NCBI GenBank assembly: GCA_036971475.1
Contig: JBAIZL010000006.1
Location: forward strand, 4,849,001-4,913,000
Source: Prosapia bicincta
Taxonomy: Eukaryota > Arthropoda > Insecta > Hemiptera > Cercopidae
Length of the DNA: 64,000 nt
Reading direction: 5' to 3'
Shown here: positions 13,161 through 26,212 of the stretch, in pieces
Position numbering within the stretch: the stretch's first letter is position 1
Layout: every line of letters begins with the position of its first letter
Notes under the pieces: generated by a model
What the model was told of the DNA's origin: nothing
Database searches by the model: none
What the model saw: the letters and a program-made list of their open reading frames with translations, nothing else
Position numbers and translations under genes: made by a program

Positions 13161-14033
13161 CTCACTAATCTTGCAGATATGAGGCTGGGATACTGCTGGA
13201 TTACTGGAAGGTCCAATATAAACATAATGTGCATTGTACAATATTTATGTGTATTGCCCAAAAATAAAGAAAACATAGGAAAACAGTCATCTGCTGTATT
13301 TGAAAAAAATACAAGGAGGATGAATGTACTCGTCTGTTCTTCACAATAAAAGATTACCTTATCTTTAACGGTAAAACTTTTTTTAAAGAAACAACCTACA
13401 GTACAGTTTTGAAAAGTCATTTAAACTTACATTATTCGTATAACTTAGCAGGTTTAAGGAGTTTTTCTATTTCCTTCTGATTTTTGGCTTGAAATAACAG
13501 TCTGGGTTTTAAAACTTTGCCCTGCAGTCGTTTCAACACTAAGATGACACTCGCTAAAACACCGTTCTGCCCACCTAATGGATATTGCGAATGGATCGAT
13601 GGCAGCGATGTGAGATACTGTCTGGAGAGGCAGAGTCATTATGTCCTCTTCTTTCTCTTCTTCCAACTTCTCGATTATTACGTAATCTGTCAAGAATGTG
13701 TATAATTTCGTCTTCGTTCACTCTTCGATTTCAGAATTCTCAGCAATTGTGCTCTGTTGTGTTTCTTTGGCCGTTCCTTTCTTTCCCTCTTATATTTTTC
13801 TAACAGTGTCAGGTTATTTCACACGTTTTTCCATTAGCCAGATCAGGCTCGAAAACGTTTGTATATCACGAGCTACACAACTAGAAGCGGGTGACGTGAA
13901 GGTTACTCAGTCACTGATATAGACAAGCAGTGAAAAATGTACAAATTTTGTTTACATCTTCCATCCATTACGAAATCGCCGGATTACTAGAAAGGCCGGA
14001 TAGGCGAAGGGCCGGATTATAGAGCGTTTACTG
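13160..14033 (-). mobile_element. Probable Tigger/pogo remnant
   Basis: The right end reads, on the minus strand, CAGTAAACGCTCTATAATCC, a typical Tigger/pogo terminus (CAGTAAA...CCGG). Internally a 79-aa minus-strand frame (13454-13693) and a weak 89-aa frame (13151-13420) may be transposase debris; I cannot confirm a DDE motif. The left terminus is not clear. Decayed 62-bp satellite resumes immediately outside. Confidence 0.45.
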
Positions 14034-14036
14034 TAC

Positions 14037-14330
14037 TTCCACCATCATTTTAATAGTTTATTCTTACTCATTGCTAGTTAGTTTACTTTAACACTTAATC
14101 TATCGGTCACCTAAATAGTCAATTGTATAATCAATTGTCCCTTGGATTATTTAACATGTAATCCTACGATCACTTAAATAGTTAATTCTACATTAATTGT
14201 TCTTCAGCGTCTTTCAACACTTGTTCTTACTATTACTTAAATAGTTATTCTTCAATAATTGAACTTTAATTTATTTTAACAGTAATCTTACAATCACTTA
14301 ATTAGTTATTTAAGTGAATACCTCCAACAA
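14037..14330. repeat. Diverged 62-bp satellite units
   Basis: Blocks such as CCTACGATCACTTAAATAG and TTCTACATTAATTGTTC continue the decayed satellite on the far side of the Tigger-like remnant, which suggests that element inserted into the array. Confidence 0.7.
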
Positions 14331-14339
14331 CGTGAATAC

Positions 14340-15545
14340 TCCCGACAACAAATTATACGTAATTAAACAAACACACCACAAAAACAACGAAACAAAAGTA
14401 CTAAACACAATAAAACGCAAAGGCAACATAACCTCAAATTCATAAAAGGAGACAAAATCAATATCACCAGCATAATACACAAAACAGAATTAAACAATAA
14501 AGTAATACCATATTTTCAAAGCAATGCCATCACAGAAACAATCACAGATCCCACAAACAAATTCCACTCACAAACAAAGCATAAATAAATGCACACACAT
14601 AATAAACATAGAAAAAAGTCACCATCCACAAATTAAACCACAAGCACCAACACTCAACGCTTTACCTGAAGTACACATAAAACACATACTAATACGCCCA
14701 CTAACAATACACCAGTACTTTCACACAAAATCGCAAAGCACCTCGACAAAATAATGAGAAATAACGTAACATTTAATAACCCCAACAGCTAAAAACAATG
14801 TAGATCTCACACAAAAAACCACACATACCAAATAAATCCACAGTTGCTTCATTTGACATAACCAACCTATACACCAACATACCCATAAAAGAAACAATAA
14901 ACATACTTAAACAAATGTTAACAGTAAACCACACTCCAGACAGCATAATCAAAGAAATAATAACACTGACAGATACATTCACATCTGAGAACTACTTCAC
15001 ATACAGCAACAAACACTACACTGAAAACAAAGGCCTGTCAATGGGATTCCCCATTGCAAGCATGTTGTCAGAAATATTTATACACAATCTCGAACAAAAA
15101 TACTTCATAAATAGTAACAAGCCCAAAATAGAAATCTATCAGTACAGATACGTAGATGACATCTTAAGCCTTTACAAACAACTCCCACAAATACAAAAAC
15201 AAATTACACAATATCACAAACTGCACACTTCAAACAGAACAACAGAATAGATTAAACATCCTAGATCTCACAAAACAACAAACACACATTTAAAATATAC
15301 AGAAAACCCACCACCACTGATAGAGTTATACACAATACTCCCTATCACCCCATACAACACAAACACTCCATGATACACAGACTAATCAACATACACATGA
15401 ACAATGAAGGCAAAATAAACTAACTCAACACAATAAGATACACAGCATATAGAAACTGATATAAACAGACACTGATAGACAACATAATGGCCAAAAAACA
15501 CACCAGAACAAAAAACAAAACACAAAAACACATAACTTAACATAT
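14340..15545 (+). pseudogene. Penelope-like element reverse transcriptase, degraded
   Basis: Consecutive pieces in shifting frames give the PLE RT order. Around 14640-14710 are LNALPEVH and IRPLT, the N-terminal PxxH/RPL region. Motif A, SFDITNLYTNIPI, is near 14850. The 111-aa open frame 14915-15250 holds motif B (LSMGFPIASMLSEIFI) and motif C (YRYVDDIL). The second catalytic pair DD is intact here, but stops and frameshifts on both sides make the copy dead. No GIY-YIG domain is recognisable downstream; the sequence decays near 15545. The RT copies DNA from the element's RNA in target-primed fashion; that is family knowledge. Confidence 0.85.
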
Positions 15546-15754
15546 CATGATAACACATCTAAAAAAATTGCTTCTAAGGAAATGAGATGAACCTTATCAA
15601 GGCCAAAGGAACTGTTTCACCATTCATCGCCAAGTTTGATATTCGCAAGGTAAATACTGAAGGTAAAGAGCTGACTCAGTTGACCCTTAGAGTGTTCAGA
15701 TAGCGAGATGCCTGAACTACCAGATGAGAATATACTAATTTTTACTGATCATCT

Positions 15755-16448
15755 TCAAATAACTGACACAGAATCAAGATTTAAAGATTTGACCGAGTTA
15801 CAAATTCTGGATAATATTCTAGATCCATTTTCGTGTGAGGCTGTGGATATGCTTGATAACTCTTTGCAGACGGAGTTTCTACATTTGAAGTATGGCTGTG
15901 AGGCGAAAATCATTTTCAACACACCCGACGAGTAAAATGCACACTCAATACCATTGTTCAGTTTAGACCCATCTGAGAAGATAACTTCACTATATTGGTG
16001 GGATCTGGATATTGACAAAAACTCCTGGTGGTAAACGACATCAGAAGTACCGGTAGTGCTTTTGATATAACTGGGCAGTGAAAAATTTAAGATGGGCGTT
16101 TTTTTATTCATGGAGGTAGATACATATTGATCGTTCGAACATAGTAGGAAGTTGCAAGTCAAGATTATCCATTGTACGAAACTTTTGTCTGCCAAATGGA
16201 ACGGTGGAACATTGACGTGCATCGCAATACTGTTCAAAATAGTCTTTAAAAACGACGTTGAGTGGCGGATGAATAGGTTTGCTTCGAAGACCAGATATGT
16301 AAGAAATCTGCTGCATCTGACGTCTTTGAAAAGGCAGGTTACCCAGCCTCGACGAGAAGACTGAGGACAGGGGTAAATCTAAAAGCACCAGTAGCAAGTC
16401 CAGAGAGTTTTCAGAACTGTAGGTCGTCCAGTTGAGTACACTAAACAA
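15755..16448 (-). pseudogene. Non-LTR retrotransposon ORF2: connector and RNase H
   Basis: In the upstream part (16448-16104) a frame reads PLSSVFSSRLGNLPFQRRQ followed by ISYISGLRSKP, the linker usual between RT and RNase H in Jockey/I-type elements. A second frame (16237-15755) carries VIFSDGSKLNNGIECAFYSS, the first RNase H block with its catalytic D. A frameshift separates the two. RNase H would remove the RNA strand of the RNA/DNA hybrid; this copy is inactive. Confidence 0.75.
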
Positions 16449-17830
16449 CCATAATATATGCGGTGTCGAACGACCGAGTGATAGAACCGTAGCATACGAG
16501 TTATGTCTGCTCCCTAATTAGTGCCACTAAGGCCTTTTAGCATATCTAATATCTTGTTGCATCTCATCTTCAAATCGCGTACATGTGGGATTAATGAAAG
16601 TGGTTAATCGAATAAAAGACCTAAAAATCGAACACTATGAGTGGTTTGAAGCTGAATCCCATCAAAATGGAAGATAATAGAATAATAATAAGATGGTGTT
16701 GCCTACGACGACTAAATGTTAAACGCTGGAGCACAACATCTTCGAAGCAGAGAATGTAAAGCCCTTCTTTTTGACCATTCCTCTAATCTGTGTCTTACAA
16801 TTTGCAATGATCTTTCTACAGTTGCCAAAATGCGAGCAGGAACGTAAATACATAAAAACGTCTACAAATAGAGAACAGTGAACCGGAGACAAATAGCGTG
16901 ACGCTTAGCACCCTGCCCTCCGGAACACCGCTCTTCTGTAGATAACTCTTCGACAGTGTGCCTCAGTGACTTAAGCCGAAAGACCTATTAGACAAAAGTT
17001 GACGATGAATACCAGAATATTTCCTTGTTTATCCCATGATTTTAGGGTGTTCAAAATCCCTCTTTTCCAAGACATATCATATCCCTTTTATAAGTAAAAA
17101 AAAAAAAAACAGCAATTTCAAATACATTGTTCCTTACAAATAATCTCATTGGTTTTTAAATACCAGACAAAACGTCGGTTGACCATCGTCTCCAGTAGTT
17201 TGCAAAAAGCGCTTGTAAGTTATATATGCCTATAATTACTGGGATTGGGTTTGTCTTTACCTGGTTTTAAAAGAGGAATTGCCGTTGTTTCTAACCATCC
17301 ATCAGGAGACACTGCTCCTCGAATAAACGATTGTATATCCGAAGGAGGTCTATTTTAACCCACAATGGTAGATGTTTAATCATAGAGTATACATGGAATC
17401 AAGACCTGGTGCAGAATCCTTTGTTGACAAGAGAGCCGACTGCAATTCCCAAATAGAGAACACAGTGTTTAAAAGAGAATCTCCAGGCAATTCAGCAGTA
17501 AAAGGTATTGCTTCTTTGAGTTTGTGAGTTCGGAATTTACTAGTATAGGTTGAAGTAGACGGAATAGACATTCCCAGTACATTAGCTGTATAAAAACTGT
17601 TTGCAATCAACCATCCATCCAGATTCTTCAGCGCTATGACTGGCAACTGAATGGACGTACTGCAGCGGCCCTTTGCGTAGAAAAATTTCCTTTCCCCCGA
17701 AACACGCGTTCCTGTCACGCTCCAGTCCGACTGCAGTCAAAATATGATCTCACCCGACTTACCAGTTCCTGGTACCTGTGGTGTGTCGAGTTCGATCTGC
17801 CAGTGGATAAATCCTTGGACTTTTGTTTTG
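16449..17830 (-). pseudogene. Non-LTR retrotransposon ORF2: reverse transcriptase
   Basis: A minus-strand frame at 17718-17380 ends in LLSTKDSAPGLDSMYTL, the conserved block before RT motif A. Further along (about 17290-17165) AIPLLKPGKDKPNPSNYR and SAFCKLLETMVNRRF are the next RT blocks. Near 16740-16710 a trace of the catalytic box survives as DVVLQRL, with the YAD part damaged. Several frameshifts and stops are present. Jockey-like is my best placement from the order of blocks, without a tree. Confidence 0.75.
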
Positions 17831-19850
17831 AAAAACCAACCACAAGGTTTTTACCTTACTTAAGAGTTAATTTATGTCTCATACCTCGGTTAAAATTATT
17901 TCTAAGGAACTTTTTTCTTAATTCTATGTGATTTATTTAATCTCTACTCTTTTTGTTGATTGGAACAATTCTACGAATTTTATTTAATTAATTTCACCAC
18001 ATGATGGTTTTAATAAATTCAATCACTGTTTGTTATAAATTGTTTAATTCTTTAAATTTGAAATATTATTTAAAATCGATTCTATTACATGATGTTTACT
18101 TTTTCTGTAAATTTAACTCATTTTACATTTCTTTTCTAATAAGCAATTATTTTTACATTAAATACATTTTAATTGATTTTTGAATTTATTTCTACATTTT
18201 CTTAAAATTTGTCAAAATTTTTCTTATATTATTGTTCATCTTCTTTTACGTTCATAGTCTATCCTTGAACAGGTCGTATCTTAAAGTTCAAATTACACCC
18301 TTAAATTTACTCACATATTCAATTAGACAAGAAAATAATTTATATTAATTTGTTTTACTGCATGTCCATATAACCCTTTCATGAAAGCAACAGGTGAAAT
18401 TACTTCTTAGTAATACTGTGTTTTAATTATTTCTGTGCTCCCACACATAATTCTACTGGACTTTAGTAAGTATTTCCCTTGATATATTTTTAATCAGTTA
18501 TCTAATCCTGTTTTCTTCATAACAGATATATGGACATAGAACATTTTAAACTGTGATTATAAAGTAAATCATTTCATATTCTTTTGTTTCAAGATTCTCT
18601 TATTACATATGGCATTAAAAATTTATATACATTACTTTATTTCTTATTTTGAATATCAAGTGGATAGACTAATTTATTCGTTAAATAAATGTAACTTTAA
18701 TCATTTGCTTTCCATATTTGATAATAATTACTTGAACAATATTTTATTTTGAAAATAAGTCAATTGCTTATAGCCTATATTCTCTTAATTTTAATTTACT
18801 TCTTTATTAATTGATGATTTTATTGTTAATTCAAAAATCTGGTAATTATTCTTTAGAAAATTTATAAATTTTAAAAAATTGGTTTTTACTATTAAAATTT
18901 AGACTTGCCCCAAAACTTTCACTGTGATTGTTTCTCTTGTCCCTCGGAGGTTGTCCTGGAATCCTTGGTTCCCCCTCGGATGTGGTCCTGGAGTCCTTGG
19001 GTCTGGCAGCAATCACAGTAGATCGGTTTAAGGACCGTCTTTAATACTTTTCTACATTATTTACATTTTACAAAAATAATAAAAAGTTTGTTCTCGCGGA
19101 AGTTCGCAAAACAGACCATCTTCACGTCCATCTAGGGCTAGTTGTTGTCTTTAGCCACGGAACATCATCCTGGAAACGCTTCTGGATGTCTCGCTAAAAT
19201 ACGTCCGTTCTCTTTCAAATCTTTTATGCGTCCCCCAACTCGCTTTCTCGTCTAGCGGTTCCCCACCCCTTCGACAAGCCGTTATTATTTACCTTAGACA
19301 AGCCAGTCCAGACCTGCAAAGGTGGTTGTCTATTAAACTTTCTTTTTTGTTTTGGTCCGGTTTTAGCTAGGCCTCGTAAGTGTTCCTTGCGGTGCAAATT
19401 TAGATAATTCCTTAAACCATGATCCATTATCTTGATTTGAGATGCTGCTACAAACTTGATTGACATTTCTAACCCTTTCCGTTCGTGAGTTGTGCTACTT
19501 TAGACATAATACTCCTTCCCTCGACAGTTTATCGTTTTTGGGGCATTTACATAACCATTCCTTCTTTTACTCTATTAGTACATAATTTCAATTATATACT
19601 TTTCATTAAATTTGCTTTTAACATAATTATTTTTTATCTTATTTTATATTTAGCTTCGGTGGTTTATTTTCTAAAATTTTATAGTTACATTTGCTAATTA
19701 ATCTAATTAACAATTTATTACTTTTTTCATTAATCTATTTGAAAGGAAAACATTACATATATGCTAGCATTCTGTTATATGAACAAAGTTGACCCTATGG
19801 ACCGGCCTTGTTCACATAATCAGGTAGTGCCGCTCCTTGCCGGCTTTGTG
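17831..19850. other. Insertion splitting the non-LTR element, identity unknown
   Basis: The endonuclease-to-RT linker of the non-LTR element is broken here by about 2 kb of unrelated DNA. The left 1.1 kb is extremely AT-rich with no coding signal. From about 18930 to 19470 GC rises, with two imperfect copies of a CCTCGGA...GTCCTGGA...TCCTTGG motif near 18940 and 18975, and an 80-aa minus-strand frame at 19466-19224 that I do not recognise. It could be an LTR or DNA transposon. Confidence 0.4.
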
Positions 19851-20930
19851 CGTAGCATTTGTTTTAATTTTTACGGTTACCCAAGAATTCTTTCTACTCA
19901 GCCTGAAGATTCTCCGTGTTCGCCTTATAGCAAAGTTTCTTGTATTCCTTAAGGTTTTCACTAGTTGTGTGTCAATTAAATCTCTTTAAAACTCTTCATC
20001 GTAAATACAGGATCTCTGAACATTCATCGTTCCACCACAGGTCAGGCAGATATACAGATGTCATCGGAATGGTCTTTTCTACAGCATTCAAAATGGATTT
20101 TCTGAAAGTATCAATTAATTGATCAACGGATGTCAAGTGATACAAGAGAGTTTGAGAAGGTGTTCCAGTTGGCTTTAAGATCCAACAGGGATGTCGAGGG
20201 TAACAAAGGTAGGAATTGTATAAATTGATCTTTATTGATACATGATCGCTACAATACATGCCATTAAATACTAACCATGTGCATCTATTAGCCAAAAGAG
20301 GGTTGGATATCGATACTCAACAACTGTCCATCCATCAGTAGACACTACTAAATTAGTGGAAGTACCATCATTTAGCAGACATAAATACAGTTCCATTCTG
20401 ACACTCTCCACTACTTGTCCTCTTGAGTTGCAAGTCAGAGATCCCCAAGACAAATGGTGAGGACTAAAATCTTCTACCAATAAGTAAGGAGTAGGTAACT
20501 GGATTATCAACTCAACTAAACCACTGTGTTGAAGTTTGCCATTAGGCGGCAATGAGATACAACACACAGTGAATTTATAAGGGACTGCTGTTTGAATACC
20601 TAGTGCTTGTAAAGCAGGTATTAAGTTTAAAAAAACAGCATCGATACAGTTATGTCCTAGTATGGCTACACCACCTCTAGCTCAATCTTCTGTAATAAGG
20701 TCCGATCTAAAAACTGAATATTGCCTTACATGGAAGTGTTCTTGTGTAGAGATGTGTATCTTAAATATTGGATATGAGCATTGGATACACATCTCGTACG
20801 AGTATCTTTAGATCTTCTATGTGAATCTTAACTTCGTTGACATTCCATTGTATCACTGACATGCTAATTTCAGTCATTTATCAATTTAGCAATAGATTTC
20901 TCTAACACCTATTGGTGCTCCCTCGATTCC
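19851..20930 (-). pseudogene. Non-LTR retrotransposon ORF2: endonuclease
   Basis: The frame at 20567-20271 reads PYLLVEDFSPHHLSWGS, which matches the GDFNAHHPLWGS block of the exonuclease-endonuclease-phosphatase fold (here GD is changed to ED). The next frame (20295-19996) holds YCSDHVSIKINL, the SDH catalytic block, and WWNDECSEI, the usual linker after the endonuclease. The enzyme nicks the target to prime reverse transcription. Frameshifts divide the domain. Confidence 0.8.
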
Positions 20931-22007
20931 CTGGAACGTCCCCAGGCTTAAATTCTACATACCCCATATCTACTAGAATTGGAGGAAGATTTGGATTTAG
21001 GAGGGGTAGTTTTACCACGCCTTTCTTTGATAATAGTTTCACTTGTTACTGTCAGTACCAATTTACTGATTTTTACTACTGAATTTTTCTCTGAATTTTT
21101 ACTACTGATGTTTCTCTAAATTATTACTTTTCACCTTACGTTTATTGCCAAGTGGCTTTATAGCAGAAATACCTAATTTGCTTCATACACCAAGCTCTCC
21201 CACAGAAGAGGTAGGTAAAGGAAGCAAATCGGTTGCACTAGTGTTTGTGACTAACGTCAAAAGGCGAGTGACTTGTTCAGTAAGAACTTCTATTTTTCTT
21301 GTCAGGTAATCACAGGTCGTATAGGGATTGGTAGCTGTAAAAGTAGCTCACCCTCTGCTTAGAACAGGAATAACTAATGTGGCCAAACTGTTGACATTTA
21401 AAACCTCACCTAGGGTTAGCCACATAAGGCCTTACTGATAGTCTCTGGTATCCTGTCTGAATGAATTTGGGTATCTCTCTCTGGTTGTGCAAAAATAAGG
21501 AGGAAAGAGGCTGTTTCAACTTTATCGCCTTTGTTCATCTTCATAATGGGAACACATCTATTACTGACTGATGGGATAATTCCAACTTGATCTCATCTAT
21601 AGAGGCGTGAATCAAATCTTACAGGTAATGATCCCCTTTGAGAAATTCAAGGATCTATGGGGGCCATAGACACCATGACCATGTCAATGAAAGTAGCTAT
21701 TTTTTAAAAGAGAACCCTTTTGTCTCTCGTTATTGGGTGGAACAAGCAGTGTCCCATTCTTTAGTTTCTCAATAGATGTGACAGGACCTCCCACATAGGG
21801 AGTAATAACCTTATTAATAAGGAAATGAGAAATTTTTGACAGATCTTTCCCTTCCTCGGCACTAGAATATATTAAATATTTTGGTGATAGCAATATCGGT
21901 GACTTTGCCATTAAATTCTTACTTAAATCTTCAACACTAGGTTCACCAGGAGAAACTCTGAGTTTCCTCTTTAAAGTTGTGGAGTTTGACAGTATTTTGG
22001 AATTCAT
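20931..22007 (-). pseudogene. Non-LTR retrotransposon ORF1 (gag-like)
   Basis: Starting near 22007 a 107-aa frame ends with SIEKLKNGTLLVPPNNERQK, resembling the KSVKKLRSGDLLVE block of arthropod Jockey/CR1-type ORF1. Farther on, near 21410-21360, CFKCQQFGHISYSCS forms a CCHC zinc knuckle (C-x2-C-x4-H-x4-C). ORF1 proteins bind the element RNA. The order ORF1, endonuclease, RT, RNase H along the minus strand shows one nearly full-length 6-kb element from about 22050 to 15750. Confidence 0.75.
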
Positions 22008-22079
22008 AAATTTTTATAAACCCAGCCATCGTGTCAGGCGTTACATACAGATCTATAGGAACTGGAACATCCACGGATC

Positions 22080-23870
22080 ATATAAAGATCATTGCCTCTA
22101 ACAAAAAACATTAAACCTCAGTAAAACATTTAATTATTTCATAAATTCGGTAAGTTGTTAATTGTTTTGAATCAACTATAAAATTCTATTGCCCATAATT
22201 AGATTTAAGAAAAAACAAGTTTGGAGTCACAACTAGGTTTAATATTTAGCGGTTCGAAATTAGAAGTACTAGATTTAATTTAAAACGTTTATTACACTAA
22301 AAAATATTTCATTTTGCTATGAAATTTATACAATAAATCACAAAACCTCATTTATGGTAACAAATCAGAATGTCATAAATGTTAATTGATCACAGTTGAT
22401 CTTTTAAAAAACCTCAAATCTACTTTCACAACTGATAACAAAATGCATAAGAAAATAACCAATGTTTACAATTTCAGATGCACCATTCACTGTGGAAAAT
22501 ATCTTTTTGAATGTCAAAGCATCAGGTAGTAGATATTAACAATAGAATCTTACTTTTCTAAGTTTCTGCTCTAAGTTGTTATGAAAGTTGTTGCATAAAT
22601 CTAATATTTTGCAAAGGAATACAGAATTTGAAAAGAACTCTGAATAGAATTAATTAGTAAGGGATATCAATCTTTCAAAATTTGTTTGTACTATTAATAG
22701 ATTTAATTCTTGGAAGAAATTTCAATTAAAATGTGCTAAGAGCTTAGCAAAGGAAAGCAAAAGTATTTTAAAATCTATAAAGCCAAGCAAGTTAGCCACT
22801 TCCTTAAATATTACAGAAAGTTGAAACAAGCCCTATTGAGTGATGTATGAAGGAATTACAACTAATTGGAAATCAGCTGGAGTCTATTTATAAACGTCGT
22901 AAACATGAAAGACATTACAGAGACAGTTCAATTTACAATCAGCTATTTTCCATTGTTAAAAAGTATCAGGATTTTAAAATCTATTACCATTGTTTTACTT
23001 ATTTCTAATGTCAAAATACAGACGTCAAAATAAAAACTGTTCTGTAGGTAGGTATGCTGAGGATTTGCTTTTTGAAAAATGAATCCAATCTTATGAAGTA
23101 GATCAAATCAATTTTAGCTACTGTTTGCCATTTATCATTTTCCTTCAGGTAATGCATTTTTTATCAAATATAATGCAAACTGGCCAGTAACAGTTTCAAT
23201 TTAACCAATATTTCTCAAGTTGAATGGATGAAAAACTTAAGGATGAAGTATTTTCGTTTATATAAAAGTAGCAAATGTTCGAAGGAAATCAATGTTATTT
23301 AATCAGAATTAATTTCTGTCAGAAAACAAGTACCTTCGATTTAAACATGGAAATCTAGTGTCTTTGCTTACTCATATTTCGGTAATGGTTATTTGCATTT
23401 CATTGGTCTTTTTAAAGTTATTTAAATACTTCAAGATTTTCATATTTGTAATTATTTTACCTAAAGTAATTTACTGCAATTTATATTTATTTCGAAGTAC
23501 GAAAAATTGCAATAATTGTCTTTTTTTAAACTGGTATATGATTTTTTTGGATGTTAAAGCTTTAGATTTTTTAAAATTATTATTCATTGCAACATATATT
23601 CTCCTTAGTATTAAGTAATTACATTATAGAGTTTGAGCAATAAAATCTTTTTTGTTTAGTCATAAATAGTTCTTGCTGAGTTGGTATTACTCGATAATAA
23701 GAAGAAACATTACTTGGTTCCATCTTCTCTTGAGCTATTTGTTTTTCACTAATAACACTTGAACATATATTATTATATTAACATTGCCTATATTAGCTCT
23801 TACTGTTTTGATTAATTAGGGGTTTCCTAATCACACACACAAAAAAATCTTATACTTTTCATTTTTTGGA
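22080..23870. other. No gene recognised
   Basis: AT-rich sequence without identifiable coding, splice or repeat structure. An 86-aa plus-strand frame at 23358-23618 is hydrophobic and low-complexity, probably chance. Confidence 0.5.
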
Positions 23871-23872
23871 AG

Positions 23873-24310
23873 ATGTGTCCCATTCTCAACTCAGACCATA
23901 ACTGCTATGGACCTGAAACAGCTGACATCATTAATCAAAAGGTGCTTCTTCAGGCAAGTGTGACATACTAACACATGTTCAAGGGGTTTTAGTGAAAAAC
24001 TAGTGGCTCAAGTGAGGATGGAATCAAATAATATTAATTTTGCATGCCGAACATTGACTACAACATACGTCTCAAGGTAACAAAACTTTCCCTGCATTTC
24101 CTTCAACATACAATGTTTAAAGAATAAAATCACACCTAATTACGCCATAATACACATTAAAACAGTAACCCAGCAGCTACAAAAATACACAGTTACAGTC
24201 TGAATTGACATGGGAGTCATCTCTCAAAACGGCTAGCCTAAATAATAAAGAAAAATAATAAGTGTTACAATAGGCAAGTGTAATATAAGGTCAAGGGTTT
24301 TAGTGAAAAA
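23873..24310. mobile_element. PLE family-1 terminal fragments
   Basis: A minus-strand copy of the terminus (TGTCCCATTCTCAACTCAGA at 23875) and plus-strand fragments (TTACAGTCTGAATTGACATG at 24191 and ACAATAGGCAAGTG) are diverged copies of the family-1 end. GTTTTAGTGAAAAACTAGTG near 23986 matches the outer end of other copies. No protein-coding part remains. Confidence 0.65.
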
Positions 24311-25690
24311 GAAGCATGCCTTCAATCTTTCAATGTCGTAATATTTATAAAAAAATCTAAGGATGTATAAATTTCAAAATAAATCATTGGTAAATGAACA
24401 TGCATAGAAACTAAACACCTTAGTGACCAGTATATTACAAGTATACTGTATTGCAGACAATTAAAATCCAAGACAATAGTACACAAAGAGCATGGAAGTT
24501 CTGTACAACAAAACAAGCAAATATTCTTGTATAAATTTCTTAGCATAAGTATAAAATATATAAGTATTTACATTCTCTTGATACATCAAATATGGAGTAC
24601 AGTGTGGTTAAATTCAGTTATATGGTAAGGAATTACTGGAAATTTACTTTTAAAACAAGAAGATAACATTTTAAAACAAATTTTTTTTAGGAAAATGTGT
24701 TTTAGGGACTTAAATATGTTTGAATACTCTAAAATTCGAATAGAAAAAAAATAGTCAAATGACAGGTTTTGGATGCAGTAAGATAAGCCAATAATCTTAA
24801 CTGATGCCACAAATTATAACAGGAGATTTTGCTTCCATATGTACAAAAAGATTAGAGTGAGAAATGCACAAAATCCAATTGCTATTTGTACAGCTTACAG
24901 GAGATAAAGGTGAATTTCTGGCACCCAAATCATAACATCATGACTACGAAGCTGAACATCAAAGACAAAAGTCTGCCCTCCTGTTAAAGATTTGGTGGAT
25001 TGGGGAATTTTTTAAAAACAAAATCTGTGTCTATAATCCAACAACTGATCTAATAAGAGTGAAATTTTGAGCTTAAAAAAAAAATTTTGTAATAAAAAGT
25101 GTACACTCTCATAAATTTAAGTATTTCGAACCATACCTCTGTCACGAAGAGAAATTTACATGGTCACATTTTCAATTACGAGCCCAAAGAATATCACCAG
25201 AATAATAAAGATCCTGGAAATTATTCTAATCACTTGGTTGTAATTAACTTCAAGAAGTTAGTTTTGTCACAACTAGATGAATGTTTATCATTATAAAATA
25301 ATTGTTCAGAGTTTTGAACAATTTAAAATGATTAAACACAAAATTTTATCATAATGGCTTTGGTGAACAGGCATTAGAAACCTTTAATTTTTAGAAGAAA
25401 TAAATACAATGATTGACTCTAAACTAAAATACAATTCCAGAGAAAGATCATAAACTGTTAAAAGTGTAAACCCACGATGTACGTCTTTTAGTGATGACTC
25501 ATTACTTTCATGTTCCCTCATATTCTATCTTTTAATTATTTATTCCTCTAAAGTACATGACTCGAACAAAAAGAATGATATTGTAATAAAACAGAAAAAT
25601 GTGGGTTTGATTAACAAGGCATACAATCTACTATTTTTCATATTTAACACAAAATATGGTGTGAAGTGTTAATGAGTTATAAATAAACAC
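24311..25690. other. No gene recognised
   Basis: AT-rich. Minus-strand frames of about 74 aa at 24322-24546 and 24586-24810 lack recognisable domains and splice context. Confidence 0.5.
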
Positions 25691-26212
25691 TTTTAAATGT
25701 TAATAAACTTGCCTATAGTAGCACTTACTTATGTTTGCTGAGGACGGCCGTTTCGGGTCATGTGTCCCATTGTCAACTCAGACCGTAACTGATCTCAAGG
25801 TTTACGTAGGTTAGGGTGTTAGGGTGGGGGTGGGATATTATGGTGGTGTAGGTGTATTTTGTGAGTATTAGGAGTTATGATGACAAAAAGTGCGTATGAG
25901 TTGTAATGTAATTGTGTATTGAGTTTGTGTGTATGGTGTAGTTTGAAGTGTCTGTATATTTCGTATTGTTCGGTTGTGTGGCGTTGGTTATTTCTGTGTT
26001 GTTTATGAAGATTTGTAGGTTAGATGTTATGTCTATGTAGTCATGTTTTGTGGAGTTGAGATGATTGGCAAAGTTTGATTGGTAGTTATTGTTTTTTACT
26101 GTTTTTATATGTTCTTGGTAACGTATGTAGAAGGACCTCCCTGTCTGGCCTATGTAAAAACTGGGGCACAAACTGCAAGTTAGTTTGTAAACTCAAGTGG
26201 CGTTGTAAATGT
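25690..26212 (-). pseudogene. PLE family 1, 5'-truncated: GIY-YIG endonuclease and 3' end
   Basis: The frame at 26171-25875 starts CPSFYIGQTGRSFYIRYQEH, the YIG half of a GIY-YIG nuclease with the following conserved Arg. Upstream, about 26205-26172, KLTCSSCPSF-type sequence is present but shifted. The element continues through an untranslated tail to the hammerhead-like terminus at 25738-25781 and the CTATAGTAGCACTTACTT end. PLEs use this nuclease to nick the target. The copy lacks RT and meets a second truncated copy head-to-head at about 26212. Confidence 0.85.
25738..25781 (-). ncRNA. Hammerhead-like ribozyme motif, family 1
   Basis: On the minus strand: stem I CUGAG (25781-25777), core UUGACAAU, short stem II closed by GGG/CCC, GAAA (25754-25751), self-complementary CGGCCG, then UC, then CUCAG (25742-25738) pairing perfectly with stem I. 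This is the order of a type I hammerhead with cleavage expected after the C at 25743. The core differs from CUGANGA at C3 (U) and G8 (A), and has an extra U before stem II. Activity is untested. Confidence 0.55.

Noticed and set aside
25738..25781. Reading the opposite strand as the hammerhead (CTGAGGA at 25738 fits CUGANGA)
   Set aside because: On that strand no GAAA follows a stem II, whereas the minus strand has GAAA, palindromic stem III, UC and paired stem I in the right order.
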